A stretch of 64,000 nucleotides of DNA from Allotamlana fucoidanivorans (GCF_006265225.1 NZ_VDCS01000014.1:1-64000); one strand, 5' to 3'. Shown: positions 24,595 through 34,732, counted from the stretch's first letter. Notes: a model not told the origin generated them from the letters alone. A program made the numbers and translations.

Positions 24595-26976
24595 TTACTT
24601 AACTTTTAGCAATAGCACCTCTTCTGACGCTAAATCAAATTCAGCATCAACAGGGTTTTCCGTCATCAAATCATGAATAGTGACAGGGGTTCCAGACTTC
24701 AATGACAGCCTAATCTTTGCAGTGTCATGCCCTACATTAAGTAAATTTACTAGGTAGGTTCCATCTTCCTGTTTAACCACGCGTGAAATGGTTGTTTTAT
24801 AATCTTTTCCATTGTTTGATTCAATGATAACATCAGGCATATAATCAGCCACCTCTTCTAAAGCTACTTTTTTAATTTCTGCCATATCAACATTCTTCAT
24901 CTCCATTAGTTTGCCTTTGCCTGCCGTTAACTTATTGCTACGTTTTTTACCGTACTCGTTCATAGACAAACTTTCTTCTGAATCAATAATTACAGTGCCG
25001 CCATTATTTAAATACGATTGCAATGCATTAAATTCAGCATCCGTTATATATTTTGTTTTATAAACTACAACGGTATTCCATGTACTATTATCTTGTTTTT
25101 CAATAATATTTTTGGTTACAAAACCTAAGGATAACCCTTCAAAAAACAGAGATTTGTATAATTTACCAGTTTGTGTCATATAATCTGACGTATTGATAGC
25201 CGAGGTCTCCGAATAGAATAAACGTAACGGGCGTGGTTGTTTTCTTAAGGCTACAATTTCTTCTGAAAAACTATTTAAATCATACATTACTTGAGTCACT
25301 TCATTAGTTATATGTGGCTGCATATTGTTAGAACCTGCATAAGCACCTCCTAAACCAGGATCAAAGAAATCTAATTCACCTTCTAGACGGTCTTCTGGAG
25401 AACCATCTGGGTCACGCGCCCAAAACCAGCCCATGTTAGCATCCATGCCCATTAAAGTTGCCAACCAGTACACATTGCGAACATAACTTGTACGCGAATC
25501 TAAATCTCTCCACATACCTGAAGAAAGGAAATGAGATTCAGAGTTTACATTAATTTTATCAGGGCCTACCGACTCTAAAAAATCGTGTAGAATAGCCATA
25601 CCATCCCATTTATAAGCATAATTTTTATACCAATCTGAATTAATATGAGGCCTAATACTTGGGCTTCCTAAAGCTTTTGCATCATGACCAATCATTGTTG
25701 TCAATTCAGTTAAAGCTTCAAAGTCCATACCGTGTGAACGAGAATCTTCATAGAATGTTCTTGGAAATAGTTTAATATGAGTATTAGCATCAGGATTAAC
25801 AGCATGTAATTCATCTTGCATAAATTTAAACCAAGACGTACTTCTATCCATGTGGTAACGGTTCCAGTCATACCAAATAGGTTTACCTTGAAGCGCCGTA
25901 TCAATTGGAATTTCTATTTCTACACCATTGAAACTTTTAAATGACGAATCCCAGTTGGCATTTAGCTTTTGAATATTGTTATTGTATTTGTTTTTTAACC
26001 AATTTCTGAAATTGTTCAAAGTATATGATGAAATACCATTCATTTCTTTAAAACGATAGGTCCAATGATTCTTTTCAGAATACCAATGTGGTTCGTTAGC
26101 AAAAATATAGCCTAATTCTGTAACCTTTTTACCTTTTGTAAGCTCACCTGTACGGCGTATGATTTTACCCCATAAATCGCGTGCTACGGGGTTGTCAATA
26201 TCAAATCCCGTAAATAAAGAACGTCCTTTACGAATCTCAGGTTCTTTCTTTTCTACCCACTCTGGTATACCCATAGACCAATAGATTAAGAACCCAATAT
26301 TGGTGTCGGGAATGCCTGTTAGCTCTTTCATTAACTCTTCATCGAAAGTACCATCCTCTTTCAATAGAAATGAATTGATCGCGCGATCATGGTCAACAGG
26401 GTATAAATTCTCACCTCCGTGGTATAACGCCCCTAAGTGATCATTATAAATATCTTTATTGGTTAGTGGTTGCCCTACTGTTTTTGAAAAGTAATCATAG
26501 GGAAAAGATGGTTTACCATTGCTCACAAACATATTATTACCCGCTTTGGTATTTTGCCAATCTACCTTATTAACAGGACGACGCTTAATGTCTCCCGCCA
26601 GTTCTTGATTTAATGTTTCAATACCTTTATCTAAAATTTGAATCACCTTTTGTCGTTCAAAATCTGGTAACTTGGCTGCTAATGAGTCTTTATTGTCCGC
26701 ATAATATCTTTCGTAACCAAATGCCATGGCAATGGCTTCTGGATTTGCTTCATCCCAATTGGCAAACTTTAAAAATTGCTCTGAAAACCAAATTATGGTC
26801 TCTTCTCTAGTGACATCAATAGATTTAGACTGCGCATCTTCCATTAAGGATTTTAAGGTTTCTATCTTTTCTCTTGCTTCCTCTTCAAGAGATAATACTT
26901 TACTTTCCTGTTTACAAGCAGCCAATAAAAGGAAAACTGACAGGTATAAGAACGACTTTGCTAATACTGATTTCAT
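24595..26976 (-). CDS. Clan GH-A exo-glycosidase candidate (GH42/GH50/GH167-like), lipoprotein
   Basis: The 793-residue lipoprotein (lipobox LLLAAC, Cys21) has a (beta/alpha)8 catalytic region over about 145-560. The acid/base motif FANEPHW has N294 and E295, and a candidate nucleophile Glu lies in VNSES (E480), the spacing expected for clan GH-A. An about 100-residue helical segment precedes the barrel. The C-terminal part (about 590-790) includes a GH42-type trimerisation-like Rossmann domain and a final beta-sandwich. It resembles beta-galactosidase or beta-agarase families, and GH167 enzymes known from carrageenan loci. It probably releases disaccharides or galactose from oligosaccharide ends. 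The family number cannot be fixed without a search. Confidence 0.75.
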   Translation of the reverse strand: MKSVLAKSFLYLSVFLLLAACKQESKVLSLEEEAREKIETLKSLMEDAQSKSIDVTREETIIWFSEQFLKFANWDEANPEAIAMAFGYERYYADNKDSLAAKLPDFERQKVIQILDKGIETLNQELAGDIKRRPVNKVDWQNTKAGNNMFVSNGKPSFPYDYFSKTVGQPLTNKDIYNDHLGALYHGGENLYPVDHDRAINSFLLKEDGTFDEELMKELTGIPDTNIGFLIYWSMGIPEWVEKKEPEIRKGRSLFTGFDIDNPVARDLWGKIIRRTGELTKGKKVTELGYIFANEPHWYSEKNHWTYRFKEMNGISSYTLNNFRNWLKNKYNNNIQKLNANWDSSFKSFNGVEIEIPIDTALQGKPIWYDWNRYHMDRSTSWFKFMQDELHAVNPDANTHIKLFPRTFYEDSRSHGMDFEALTELTTMIGHDAKALGSPSIRPHINSDWYKNYAYKWDGMAILHDFLESVGPDKINVNSESHFLSSGMWRDLDSRTSYVRNVYWLATLMGMDANMGWFWARDPDGSPEDRLEGELDFFDPGLGGAYAGSNNMQPHITNEVTQVMYDLNSFSEEIVALRKQPRPLRLFYSETSAINTSDYMTQTGKLYKSLFFEGLSLGFVTKNIIEKQDNSTWNTVVVYKTKYITDAEFNALQSYLNNGGTVIIDSEESLSMNEYGKKRSNKLTAGKGKLMEMKNVDMAEIKKVALEEVADYMPDVIIESNNGKDYKTTISRVVKQEDGTYLVNLLNVGHDTAKIRLSLKSGTPVTIHDLMTENPVDAEFDLASEEVLLLKVK

Positions 26977-27004
26977 TTTTTATTAGTATTTAATTTACTA
27001 TAAT

Positions 27005-28882
27005 TTAATTAGACTTCCCTACGTTATAGGTGGTATTTAATTTTACGATATCTAATGATTGCTTTTCACCATTACTCCATAACACTTCGGCCTCGTCAAT
27101 TTTAGTAGATGTGCCAAGACCTATATGAAGATTGGTGTTTAAAGGATGTGAAAAATAGGACGATGTAGCACCAACCACACGTTTATAGATATTACCGCCC
27201 GCTTTTAACGTTAATATAGCACCAATAGGAGTTACTTTTCCTGAAGGCGAGTTGCCTACGTTTACCACCACATAATTATTATCTGATTTTAAATGGTTTG
27301 TAAACAAGTGCCAGCGGCCACGTTCGTTAGCATAAATAATATCTAAATCGCCATCCTTGTCGTAATCAAACGCATCAGCTCCCATACCCGTTGAACCGAC
27401 TTCTTCTCTAACAATACCATGACCTTCAATTCTTTTGAATTGCTTTCCTTCATCATTGAGATATAAGAATTGTTCAATTTGTGACGCAGAATGACCGTAA
27501 CGCACAATGTATAGATCAGACCAGCCATCATTATTAAAATCACCCACTGCAGAACTGGTGGTTTGCTCAGAAATATCAATACCCAGTTTTGCAGTTACAT
27601 CCACAAAAGTACCGTTTTGATTTTCCAATAATTTAGCGGGTAAATTCTTCAACTCAATTGTTTCTGGTTTTTCTACCACGTTATGTATCACTCCTGATGT
27701 TGGCGCATTTGTAAAACCTTCTATACGCCAATAATCATTTCCCAAATAACCTATATACAATCCTTTTTTAGAGGTATCTTCTGGCCAACCTTCGGCTTCT
27801 TTTTGAGTTAAAGTAAAATCTTGATGCCCATGCTTGTCTAATTTACGCTTAAACAATTTCTTTTTGGCTCCAATAAACACATCAAAATGAGGAAAGGCCA
27901 TTTGTAGGTTTTCAATTTTAAAATCACCCTTAATTTTTATACTATCGTGTTTAAACGGTTCACGACGTGCAAAGAAGTAAAATCTTTTGTTCTCGGTATC
28001 ATAATCACTTTCAGCATCAAAAGCATGTTTTGATCGTGTTAAAAACAAATCGAAATCAGCATCATTATCAAAATCGATTTCTGAAACACTCGTGGTCAAA
28101 TTAGTGTTTGTTAAATCGCCTAGTACTGTTTCGGTCACATCAGTAAATTTGTTATTAGCTTCTCCCTGAACAGCTATAACTTTACTCCCTCCATAGAAAA
28201 TCATATCGGTGATGTTATCGTTATTGAAATCAACATACGTCATACGGTCATTAAAACGATCAGCATAAGGCAAAAATTTAGAAAATTTAAATTCCTGCTC
28301 TTCATCTTTTAAATATAAAAAATGGGCTTTATCGTTTTGATTTTTGGGAGGAAACGCTGTTAGTAGCAATCCTAAATTACCATCATTATTGCCATCAATA
28401 AACTTAACCGCACGCCCTCGGCTTGCTTTAAAATGCTTGAATTCTTTCTCTTCTGAAACACTTCTATCTAAATTAACAGTATAGGCTCGTAGTTTTCTAG
28501 GGTTTTTACCATCACCGCCGCCTGGTTGAACCAAAACTTCTAACAGACCGTCGCCATTATAATCACCAATAGCTATACCATGGGTATCCCCAAAAATAAA
28601 CGGTTCTCCCCGCTCAAAAACACCTTTATTGTTCCAAAACAATTCAACACGTCTTGAATGTTCAGTTAGCAGCATATCCATATAACCATCTTGATCTAAA
28701 TCTGCAATAACAGCGTTATCAAATTTTCTTCGTGAACGCTCCTCGCCTGGAAAAATAGCCTTGTCTTCTGAAAAACTTAATTCAGGCATATTATTATCAT
28801 CATTTTGAGCACTTATAAAACTTGGTAGCATCAACATAGCCAAAAGTGCCAAGGTTAAATAACATATGTTATTCTTATTCAT
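27005..28882 (-). CDS. Secreted FG-GAP/VCBS-repeat protein with C-terminal ASPIC/UnbV domain
   Basis: A 625-residue protein with a signal peptide (about 1-25, ending SFISA). It has repeated Asp-rich calcium-binding loops of the FG-GAP/VCBS type (for example DLDQDGYMD, DYNGDGLLE, DFDNDADFD, DFNNDGWSD and DYDKDGDLD). These predict an integrin-like beta-propeller. The last about 80 residues form the ASPIC/UnbV domain (IGAILTLKAGG, then HIGLGTSTKIDEAEVLWSNG). It is paralogous to the protein at 30700-32598, and an MFS sugar porter gene lies between the two. No catalytic motif is seen. A role in polysaccharide binding or surface assembly is possible but unproven. Confidence 0.85.
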   Translation of the reverse strand: MNKNNICYLTLALLAMLMLPSFISAQNDDNNMPELSFSEDKAIFPGEERSRRKFDNAVIADLDQDGYMDMLLTEHSRRVELFWNNKGVFERGEPFIFGDTHGIAIGDYNGDGLLEVLVQPGGGDGKNPRKLRAYTVNLDRSVSEEKEFKHFKASRGRAVKFIDGNNDGNLGLLLTAFPPKNQNDKAHFLYLKDEEQEFKFSKFLPYADRFNDRMTYVDFNNDNITDMIFYGGSKVIAVQGEANNKFTDVTETVLGDLTNTNLTTSVSEIDFDNDADFDLFLTRSKHAFDAESDYDTENKRFYFFARREPFKHDSIKIKGDFKIENLQMAFPHFDVFIGAKKKLFKRKLDKHGHQDFTLTQKEAEGWPEDTSKKGLYIGYLGNDYWRIEGFTNAPTSGVIHNVVEKPETIELKNLPAKLLENQNGTFVDVTAKLGIDISEQTTSSAVGDFNNDGWSDLYIVRYGHSASQIEQFLYLNDEGKQFKRIEGHGIVREEVGSTGMGADAFDYDKDGDLDIIYANERGRWHLFTNHLKSDNNYVVVNVGNSPSGKVTPIGAILTLKAGGNIYKRVVGATSSYFSHPLNTNLHIGLGTSTKIDEAEVLWSNGEKQSLDIVKLNTTYNVGKSN

Positions 28883-29123
28883 TTTAATATTTAGCTTTTA
28901 GATTGAATGAAAAAGAAATGATTAATTTAAAAATCAGATCAACTTCTTCTCTTTCACAAATGTTGAAATTATATAACGGAAATAATCTTATGTCAACTCT
29001 TAATACAAGGATTAATATTAATCACATCCTAACACATGTACTTCAATACATTGATAGACTTAGATTCTTTATTCTTACCTACTGTAATATTACATAGGCT
29101 ACACCTAACTTCTCGAAGGCTAC

Positions 29124-30689
29124 TTATTTAGATTGCAACTTGTCTTGAATTTCTTCTATAGTTAACCCTTTAGTTTCTACTAGGTATTTAAATAATATTA
29201 TAAGACCTATGGCCACTACAATAGCATAAATCAACAACGTAGTACTTATACCGAATTGATCCAATTGCCATGGAAAAAACTGTTGTACTAACATACTAAC
29301 CAAACTAGTTATTAACGTAATAGCAGGAATGGCTATACCTCGAATAGATATGGGGAATATTTCTGAAAACAACACCCACATAACAGGCCCTACAGAGAAA
29401 TGAAAAGCCGCAATGAAACTCAAAATACCAAAGAAAATTAGCATGGCATTCATAGTGGCTGACTTTTGAATTAACAACCCAGAAAAATCACGAGCATCAG
29501 CTTCACCTAAAGTTTCTTTTAGTGCATTTTTAAACTCTGCATCACTTTTATATTCTACATCAACCATTTTTTTTAAACGCTCTGCATTTGGTATCTCTTT
29601 CATTTCAGAAACAGCATCGGCAGTAATGGTATATCTGGCTTGGTAAAAGCCGAATGAACACAATCCTAAACTTAAAACAATCCATATCATGCCATAAATA
29701 ATTAAGGGCCTTCTGCCTAATTTATCTACAAGAAGTAATCCTAAAATGGTAAATACTACACTAGTAAGACCAATCCAAATAGCTTGCAAGAATGAGGCAT
29801 CGCTTCCTATACCTAGTTGCTCAATAACTGTTTGGGCATAAAAAAGAATGGCGTTAATACCTGTTGCTTGTTGTGCAATAGCAATGGTTAGAGCAATAAT
29901 TAAAGTAACCCGCATAGGTTTACCCATAATTTCTTTAAACTGCGCTCTTAATGAATGATCGCTTGAACTTTTGCTCAAACTATCTTGCATATCGTCAATA
30001 TGTTGATCTACTTGATTTTCGGGAATAAGTTTTTTTAATGTTATTTTAGCTTCATCTATACGCCCTTGAAACATCAACCAAGACGGACTTCTAGGAACTA
30101 TAAACAATAATCCAAGCCATAGTATGGCAGGAATAATTTCAGTACCAAGCATCCAACGCCATGTATTAGTATCAATACCCCATTCCGAAACCCATGGCGC
30201 TCCTGAACTGACTAAATCAATAATTAAATAGTTTAAAAAATAAGCAGCTGAAAGCCCTATCACAATATTAATTTGAATCATGGAAACTAATTTTCCTCGG
30301 TATTCTTGAGGAGCAATCTCTCCTATATACATGGAGGCCATTGAAATTGATGTAAATGCCAAACCTCCTAAAAATCTGGCTATAACAAGCATCACATAAC
30401 TTGGTGCAAACGCCGAAGAAACGGCTGAAACAATATACAGAATGGCTATAATTTGAATAGCTCTTTTTCTTCCAAATCTATTACTTACCCATCCTGCAAA
30501 AAGTAAGGCTAACAATACACCCCATGCTGGAGCACTTACTACTGTGCCCAACTCTAAAGTTGATAACGCAAATTCTTTTGAAATGAATTTAGTTGTTCCA
30601 GAAATTAATGCTGCATCTAATCCAAACAGAAAGCCACCCATAGCTACAATGGTGGAATAGGTAAACGCATTTTTTTTATATGAACTCAT
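29124..30689 (-). CDS. MFS sugar porter (XylE/GalP type)
   Basis: A 521-residue inner-membrane protein with 12 predicted helices and sugar-porter signatures: GFLFGLDAALISG in helix 1, SNRFGRKR in loop 2-3, and RFLGGLAF with EIAPQEYRGK. PRSPSWLM, QQATGINAILFYAQ, DKLGRRP and the C-terminal VETKGLTIEEI follow. These bring monosaccharides in with protons. An about 70-residue hydrophilic insert lies between helices 9 and 10 (about residues 345-415), where E. coli XylE has only a short loop. It stands between two FG-GAP protein genes, 10 nt after the upstream one. The probable cargo is galactose or anhydrogalactose. Confidence 0.92.
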   Translation of the reverse strand: MSSYKKNAFTYSTIVAMGGFLFGLDAALISGTTKFISKEFALSTLELGTVVSAPAWGVLLALLFAGWVSNRFGRKRAIQIIAILYIVSAVSSAFAPSYVMLVIARFLGGLAFTSISMASMYIGEIAPQEYRGKLVSMIQINIVIGLSAAYFLNYLIIDLVSSGAPWVSEWGIDTNTWRWMLGTEIIPAILWLGLLFIVPRSPSWLMFQGRIDEAKITLKKLIPENQVDQHIDDMQDSLSKSSSDHSLRAQFKEIMGKPMRVTLIIALTIAIAQQATGINAILFYAQTVIEQLGIGSDASFLQAIWIGLTSVVFTILGLLLVDKLGRRPLIIYGMIWIVLSLGLCSFGFYQARYTITADAVSEMKEIPNAERLKKMVDVEYKSDAEFKNALKETLGEADARDFSGLLIQKSATMNAMLIFFGILSFIAAFHFSVGPVMWVLFSEIFPISIRGIAIPAITLITSLVSMLVQQFFPWQLDQFGISTTLLIYAIVVAIGLIILFKYLVETKGLTIEEIQDKLQSK

Positions 30690-30699
30690 AGGTTTTAGT

Positions 30700-32598
30700 T
30701 TAGTTAGTTCGTTTTTTTCCCACAGATATTTGGGTGTTAAATTTACTTATTTTATGTTCAACAGTTTCTCCGTTGGACCAAGTAACAATAATTTTTGCAG
30801 ATTTCACATCAGCACCTAAACCAAAATGGATTAAATTATTAAAACTCAATGAATATTGAGCTGCTGTAGAACCTACGCGTTTTTGTTGTTTTTGATTTCC
30901 ATATACTATGGTTACCATAGCTCCCAAAGCTGATACTTTTTTTGATGGCGCATATCCAATATTTACAATGGCATACTTATTATCTATGTCTGCTACTGAT
31001 AACACATTTTTGAATAAATGCCACTTACCGCGCTCATTACCCACAACAACATCAACGTTTCCATCATTGTTGTAATCTAATGTTTCTACAGCCATTCCTA
31101 TAGCTCCTAATTCTGGGGACATGATATTAGGATTCTCAAGCTTTTTAAATATTTCGCCATTTCTATTAGCAAAAATGATGGCTTTATTCTTATACACTAA
31201 ATTACCTCTTGGTACAACGAGAATATCTGAAAACCCATCATTATTAAAATCTGCAATAGCCACAGCACTCGAATTATCGTTAAAAAACACACCTGCCTTT
31301 TTTGTTACATCATGAAATTTACCTCCTTTGTTTTCTAATAACATATCAGGAAGTCCTTCTTTATGATTGTAGGCTGGATAATTTTTAACACCATGAACAA
31401 CACCTGTTGCAGGTGCCCAAAGAAACCCAGCAATGCGCCAACTATTATTTCCTACAAACCCAATATACCAACCTTTTTTGTCTTCATAATTAGTGTTGTC
31501 AGGAAAACCTAGTGCGTTACTATTCACTAATCGAATGTCTTTTCCTGAATGTGTTTCTCCTTCAAACTCATAATCATATGAAGCTTCGCCAATAAAATAG
31601 GTATCGTTGTTTGGCCACTGCGATTGAAAATTTTCAAGACTTAGAATATCTCCGGCTTCTAAATCTTCAAACTGAAATTTACCCCGTTTAGTAAAAAACC
31701 CAAAGTCTTTGGTCTCTGAATTAAAGAATGTTTCACCTATTTCAAAGTCATGCCCTCGGGTAAAATACAAATCAAAATCACCATCATTATCAAAATCAAT
31801 CTCGGCAACTCCTGTTACATTATCAATATCAAAAGGCAGTACTTTTTTGGTAACATCTTCAAAGGTAAAACCGTCACCTCCTTTATATATTTTAACCTTA
31901 CCATGACCGTACATAACAAGATCTAAAACTTGATCTCCGTTATAATCTGTCACTAAAACTTTTTGTCCATCTGCTTTACTTGGTGCCAAAGTATCTTGTA
32001 AAACGAGCTCGCCTTGGCCGTTATTCTTATAGATGTAATTTTCGCTTTTCCCTTTTTTTGAAGCATCAGGGAACGCAAAATTCAGGAGATCTAAGTTACC
32101 ATCATTATTAATATCAACAAATTGAACGGTTCTTCCTCTCATTAATGCTAAAGGTTCCTTAAAATCCTTCATAGGTACAAAATCTCTTCCTACAACACGA
32201 TACATCTTTGAATTTCTAGCATTACTACCAGAACCACCGCCACGAGACATAATAACTTCTATGTTACCGTCTAAATCAAAATCGCCTGCTGAAACACCAT
32301 GTAAATCTCCCATAATAATATCGAAGGGCTTAGCAAACTTACCTTTGTTATTCCAGCACACCTGAATACCATAACCATGATCATTAATTAACAGGTCTAA
32401 ATATCCATCTTGATCTAAGTCTGCCACCACAGGTGCATCCCACTTTCTAAGATTTTTTTCCTGTCTTGGAAAATCTTTCTTAGCCTCTACAAACCAACCT
32501 GTACTGGTTTGAGCAGTACACACGTTAAAAAAAAAGAAATAAGCAATTACCAATAAAGGTAATTGCTTTAAAACATCATATCTATTTCTTGATCTCAT
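30700..32598 (-). CDS. Secreted FG-GAP/VCBS-repeat protein with C-terminal ASPIC/UnbV domain (second copy)
   Basis: A 632-residue exported protein with a signal peptide ending near VCTAQ (about residue 30). It has many Asp-rich loops (DLDQDGYLD, DFDLDGNIE, DINNDGNLD, DFDNDGDFD, DFNNDGFSD and DYNNDGNVD). The C-terminal ASPIC/UnbV module contains LGAMVTIVYGN, HFGLGADVKSAKIIVTWSNGE. The architecture and length match the paralog at 27005-28882. The gene follows GH127 by 12 nt and precedes the MFS porter by 10 nt, so it is co-transcribed with them. The function is unknown; calcium-dependent beta-propeller folding is the only firm structural inference. Confidence 0.85.
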   Translation of the reverse strand: MRSRNRYDVLKQLPLLVIAYFFFFNVCTAQTSTGWFVEAKKDFPRQEKNLRKWDAPVVADLDQDGYLDLLINDHGYGIQVCWNNKGKFAKPFDIIMGDLHGVSAGDFDLDGNIEVIMSRGGGSGSNARNSKMYRVVGRDFVPMKDFKEPLALMRGRTVQFVDINNDGNLDLLNFAFPDASKKGKSENYIYKNNGQGELVLQDTLAPSKADGQKVLVTDYNGDQVLDLVMYGHGKVKIYKGGDGFTFEDVTKKVLPFDIDNVTGVAEIDFDNDGDFDLYFTRGHDFEIGETFFNSETKDFGFFTKRGKFQFEDLEAGDILSLENFQSQWPNNDTYFIGEASYDYEFEGETHSGKDIRLVNSNALGFPDNTNYEDKKGWYIGFVGNNSWRIAGFLWAPATGVVHGVKNYPAYNHKEGLPDMLLENKGGKFHDVTKKAGVFFNDNSSAVAIADFNNDGFSDILVVPRGNLVYKNKAIIFANRNGEIFKKLENPNIMSPELGAIGMAVETLDYNNDGNVDVVVGNERGKWHLFKNVLSVADIDNKYAIVNIGYAPSKKVSALGAMVTIVYGNQKQQKRVGSTAAQYSLSFNNLIHFGLGADVKSAKIIVTWSNGETVEHKISKFNTQISVGKKRTN

Positions 32599-32610
32599 AA
32601 GATATATTTA

Positions 32611-34551
32611 TTAATTCCAGACAATTGGCATAAAAACAGTCATTTCTGCCTGCCCCCTATTGCTCCAAGCAAAGTATGGCACCAACTGTGTTTGGTAAGC
32701 TTCCCATTGCGGCTTACTTACACTTCTATACATGCCTGCTTTATTGTCTTTTCTTAATAGCAATTCGCTTTCAATTACAGTTACACCACCTAAGAAATCT
32801 GATTTATGAACCGCCTTAAGTTTTGAATCTCCATTAAAATACACATCAAGTATCTCAGTGTTTTCAGGTAAATCAGGTGATTCTATACAATATACTATAG
32901 GTCCTCGTTTTACTGCAATTTGATTCCTTACTTCTTCTATTCTTGGATGCCCTTCAATAAGTTTTATAGGCATTGGAAGATTTAAAGTAATAACATCTCC
33001 CTTAGTCCAAACACGATTAATAGTTGAAAACTGACCAGATTGCACATCTTGATCCAACGTTTTGCCATTCACTTGAATGGAAGCGCCTTCAGTCCATCCT
33101 GGTATTCTCAGTTTAATATCAAACGCAGATGATTTGCACTCTTCAATTGTTATGGTTACTAAACCATCCCATGGGTAATTGGTTTCTTGAGTAAGTTTTA
33201 AATTTGAACCATCTTTTAACTGTGTCTCTAATTGGTTGCTTCCAAAAAGATTGACTGACAGACCATTTTCTGCAATACTATAAGACCAACCTGATACTTT
33301 TGCAATGGTTCGTACTAAGTTTGGCGGACAACAAAAACACTCTAAATAAGGCTGTCTGTTTGGTGTTTCAGTAACATCGGCATGCGCCTCATAATCTCTT
33401 GTATTATTAACCATTCTAAGTGGATTGGCATAGAAATAATCTTTTCCCTCAACGCTAATACCCGACAATCCACTATTATATAATACCAACTCGATAATAT
33501 CTGCGTATTTAGATTCGCCATGAATATTTAACATACGGTAGCTAAACATGGCATTACATAAATTGGCACAAGTTTCATTATAGGCAGTCATGTTAGGCAT
33601 CATGTACTCATCAATAAAACCTTCCTCTATCATATCAAGGTTGGTAGAAGCCCCATAATGTGCTTGCCCCACAGCTCCTGTTACGTACATTTTTTTATCG
33701 GTAACATTTTCCCATAATCTATCTAAAGCATCTATTAAGGCCTGTTCTCCAGTTTCAGAATACACATCGGCCGCACCAGCATAATAATACAACGCTAATA
33801 CAGCATGACCCACCGCTTCTTCTGAAATTCTTAGTGGCGTTCTTTCCTGAACCATATCGCCAATAGGATAACCTACTGTGGTAGAGTCGTGTTTTACTTC
33901 ATATTTACCCCTATTATTAATAAATTTTTCAGCTAAGCTTAAATAACGCTTATCTTTTGTTGTTCTGTACAGCTCAACCAAGCCCATGATTTGTGTTTGA
34001 TTAAACCCGAAACGACCATAATGTTTGGTCTCTGGCATAAAAATCACATACATCAAATCGGCATGTTTTATGGCAATATCTAAGAAGTTTCTTTGCCCTG
34101 TTACTTTATGATGTATACAAGCACTTATTAATAAGTGCCCACTGTTATACATTTCATGGTATTTACGGTTCTCATACCTATCTGCATCATTGCTTAATTG
34201 TATTTGAGTTTGTAAGTATCCATCATCTTCTTGTGCTTTCCCAATAATGCTAATATATTCATCAATCTCGCTAAGAAGTTTTTCATTCTTTGTATACGCA
34301 TATACACATGTTTTTGCTTCAACAAACTTGTAAAAATCACCATCATGCCAAAACATACCTTTGTGCTCTCCTTCTTTTTCTCCAGCTGCTATTTTAAAAT
34401 TATTTAACGCATGCCCCACATCGCCACACAAAACATTTCCCATATATGGCACCATAACCTCCTCACATTTTTTGAATTTATCAGCCCAAAAACCTCCAGT
34501 CCAATTACATGACCCGATGTTTATTTCCTTTAGTTTTTTATACGTACTCAT
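32611..34551 (-). CDS. GH127 (DUF1680) glycoside hydrolase, candidate alpha-1,3-(3,6-anhydro)-D-galactosidase
   Basis: A 646-residue protein with no signal peptide, so it acts in the cytoplasm on imported oligosaccharides. The (alpha/alpha)6 barrel carries the family marks NETCAN (acid/base-type E326) and ECFCCPPN (C405, C407, C408). GH127 contains beta-L-arabinofuranosidases, but carrageenan PULs encode members that release 3,6-anhydro-D-galactose. The neighbouring sulfatases, GH16 enzymes and the ALDH/cycloisomerase pair favour that role. Positions 16 and 18 after E326 are Asn and His, where the arabinofuranosidase HypBA1, as I recall it, has zinc ligands; this could mean different chemistry. 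A half-site pair (34733/34754) lies upstream. Confidence 0.85.
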   Translation of the reverse strand: MSTYKKLKEINIGSCNWTGGFWADKFKKCEEVMVPYMGNVLCGDVGHALNNFKIAAGEKEGEHKGMFWHDGDFYKFVEAKTCVYAYTKNEKLLSEIDEYISIIGKAQEDDGYLQTQIQLSNDADRYENRKYHEMYNSGHLLISACIHHKVTGQRNFLDIAIKHADLMYVIFMPETKHYGRFGFNQTQIMGLVELYRTTKDKRYLSLAEKFINNRGKYEVKHDSTTVGYPIGDMVQERTPLRISEEAVGHAVLALYYYAGAADVYSETGEQALIDALDRLWENVTDKKMYVTGAVGQAHYGASTNLDMIEEGFIDEYMMPNMTAYNETCANLCNAMFSYRMLNIHGESKYADIIELVLYNSGLSGISVEGKDYFYANPLRMVNNTRDYEAHADVTETPNRQPYLECFCCPPNLVRTIAKVSGWSYSIAENGLSVNLFGSNQLETQLKDGSNLKLTQETNYPWDGLVTITIEECKSSAFDIKLRIPGWTEGASIQVNGKTLDQDVQSGQFSTINRVWTKGDVITLNLPMPIKLIEGHPRIEEVRNQIAVKRGPIVYCIESPDLPENTEILDVYFNGDSKLKAVHKSDFLGGVTVIESELLLRKDNKAGMYRSVSKPQWEAYQTQLVPYFAWSNRGQAEMTVFMPIVWN

Positions 34552-34732
34552 TTTATTATTCTTTCGTTATTATGTAACTATTTTAATTAGTTTGTTTAAT
34601 TTAACTATGTTTATAAGTGATTTGCTGCTTTCCTTCTTGGCAAATCTTCTTTTAAACCCTTTCTATTGAGTTTTTTCATGAATTATTAGTAAACCAAAAT
34701 TAATTTAAATTCACTTCCATTTATTGATATAT

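Noticed and set aside
28903-29097. Short plus-strand reading frame in the gap between the MFS porter and FG-GAP genes
   Set aside because: No leader or recognisable protein features, low complexity, and antisense to the operon direction. It looks like chance.
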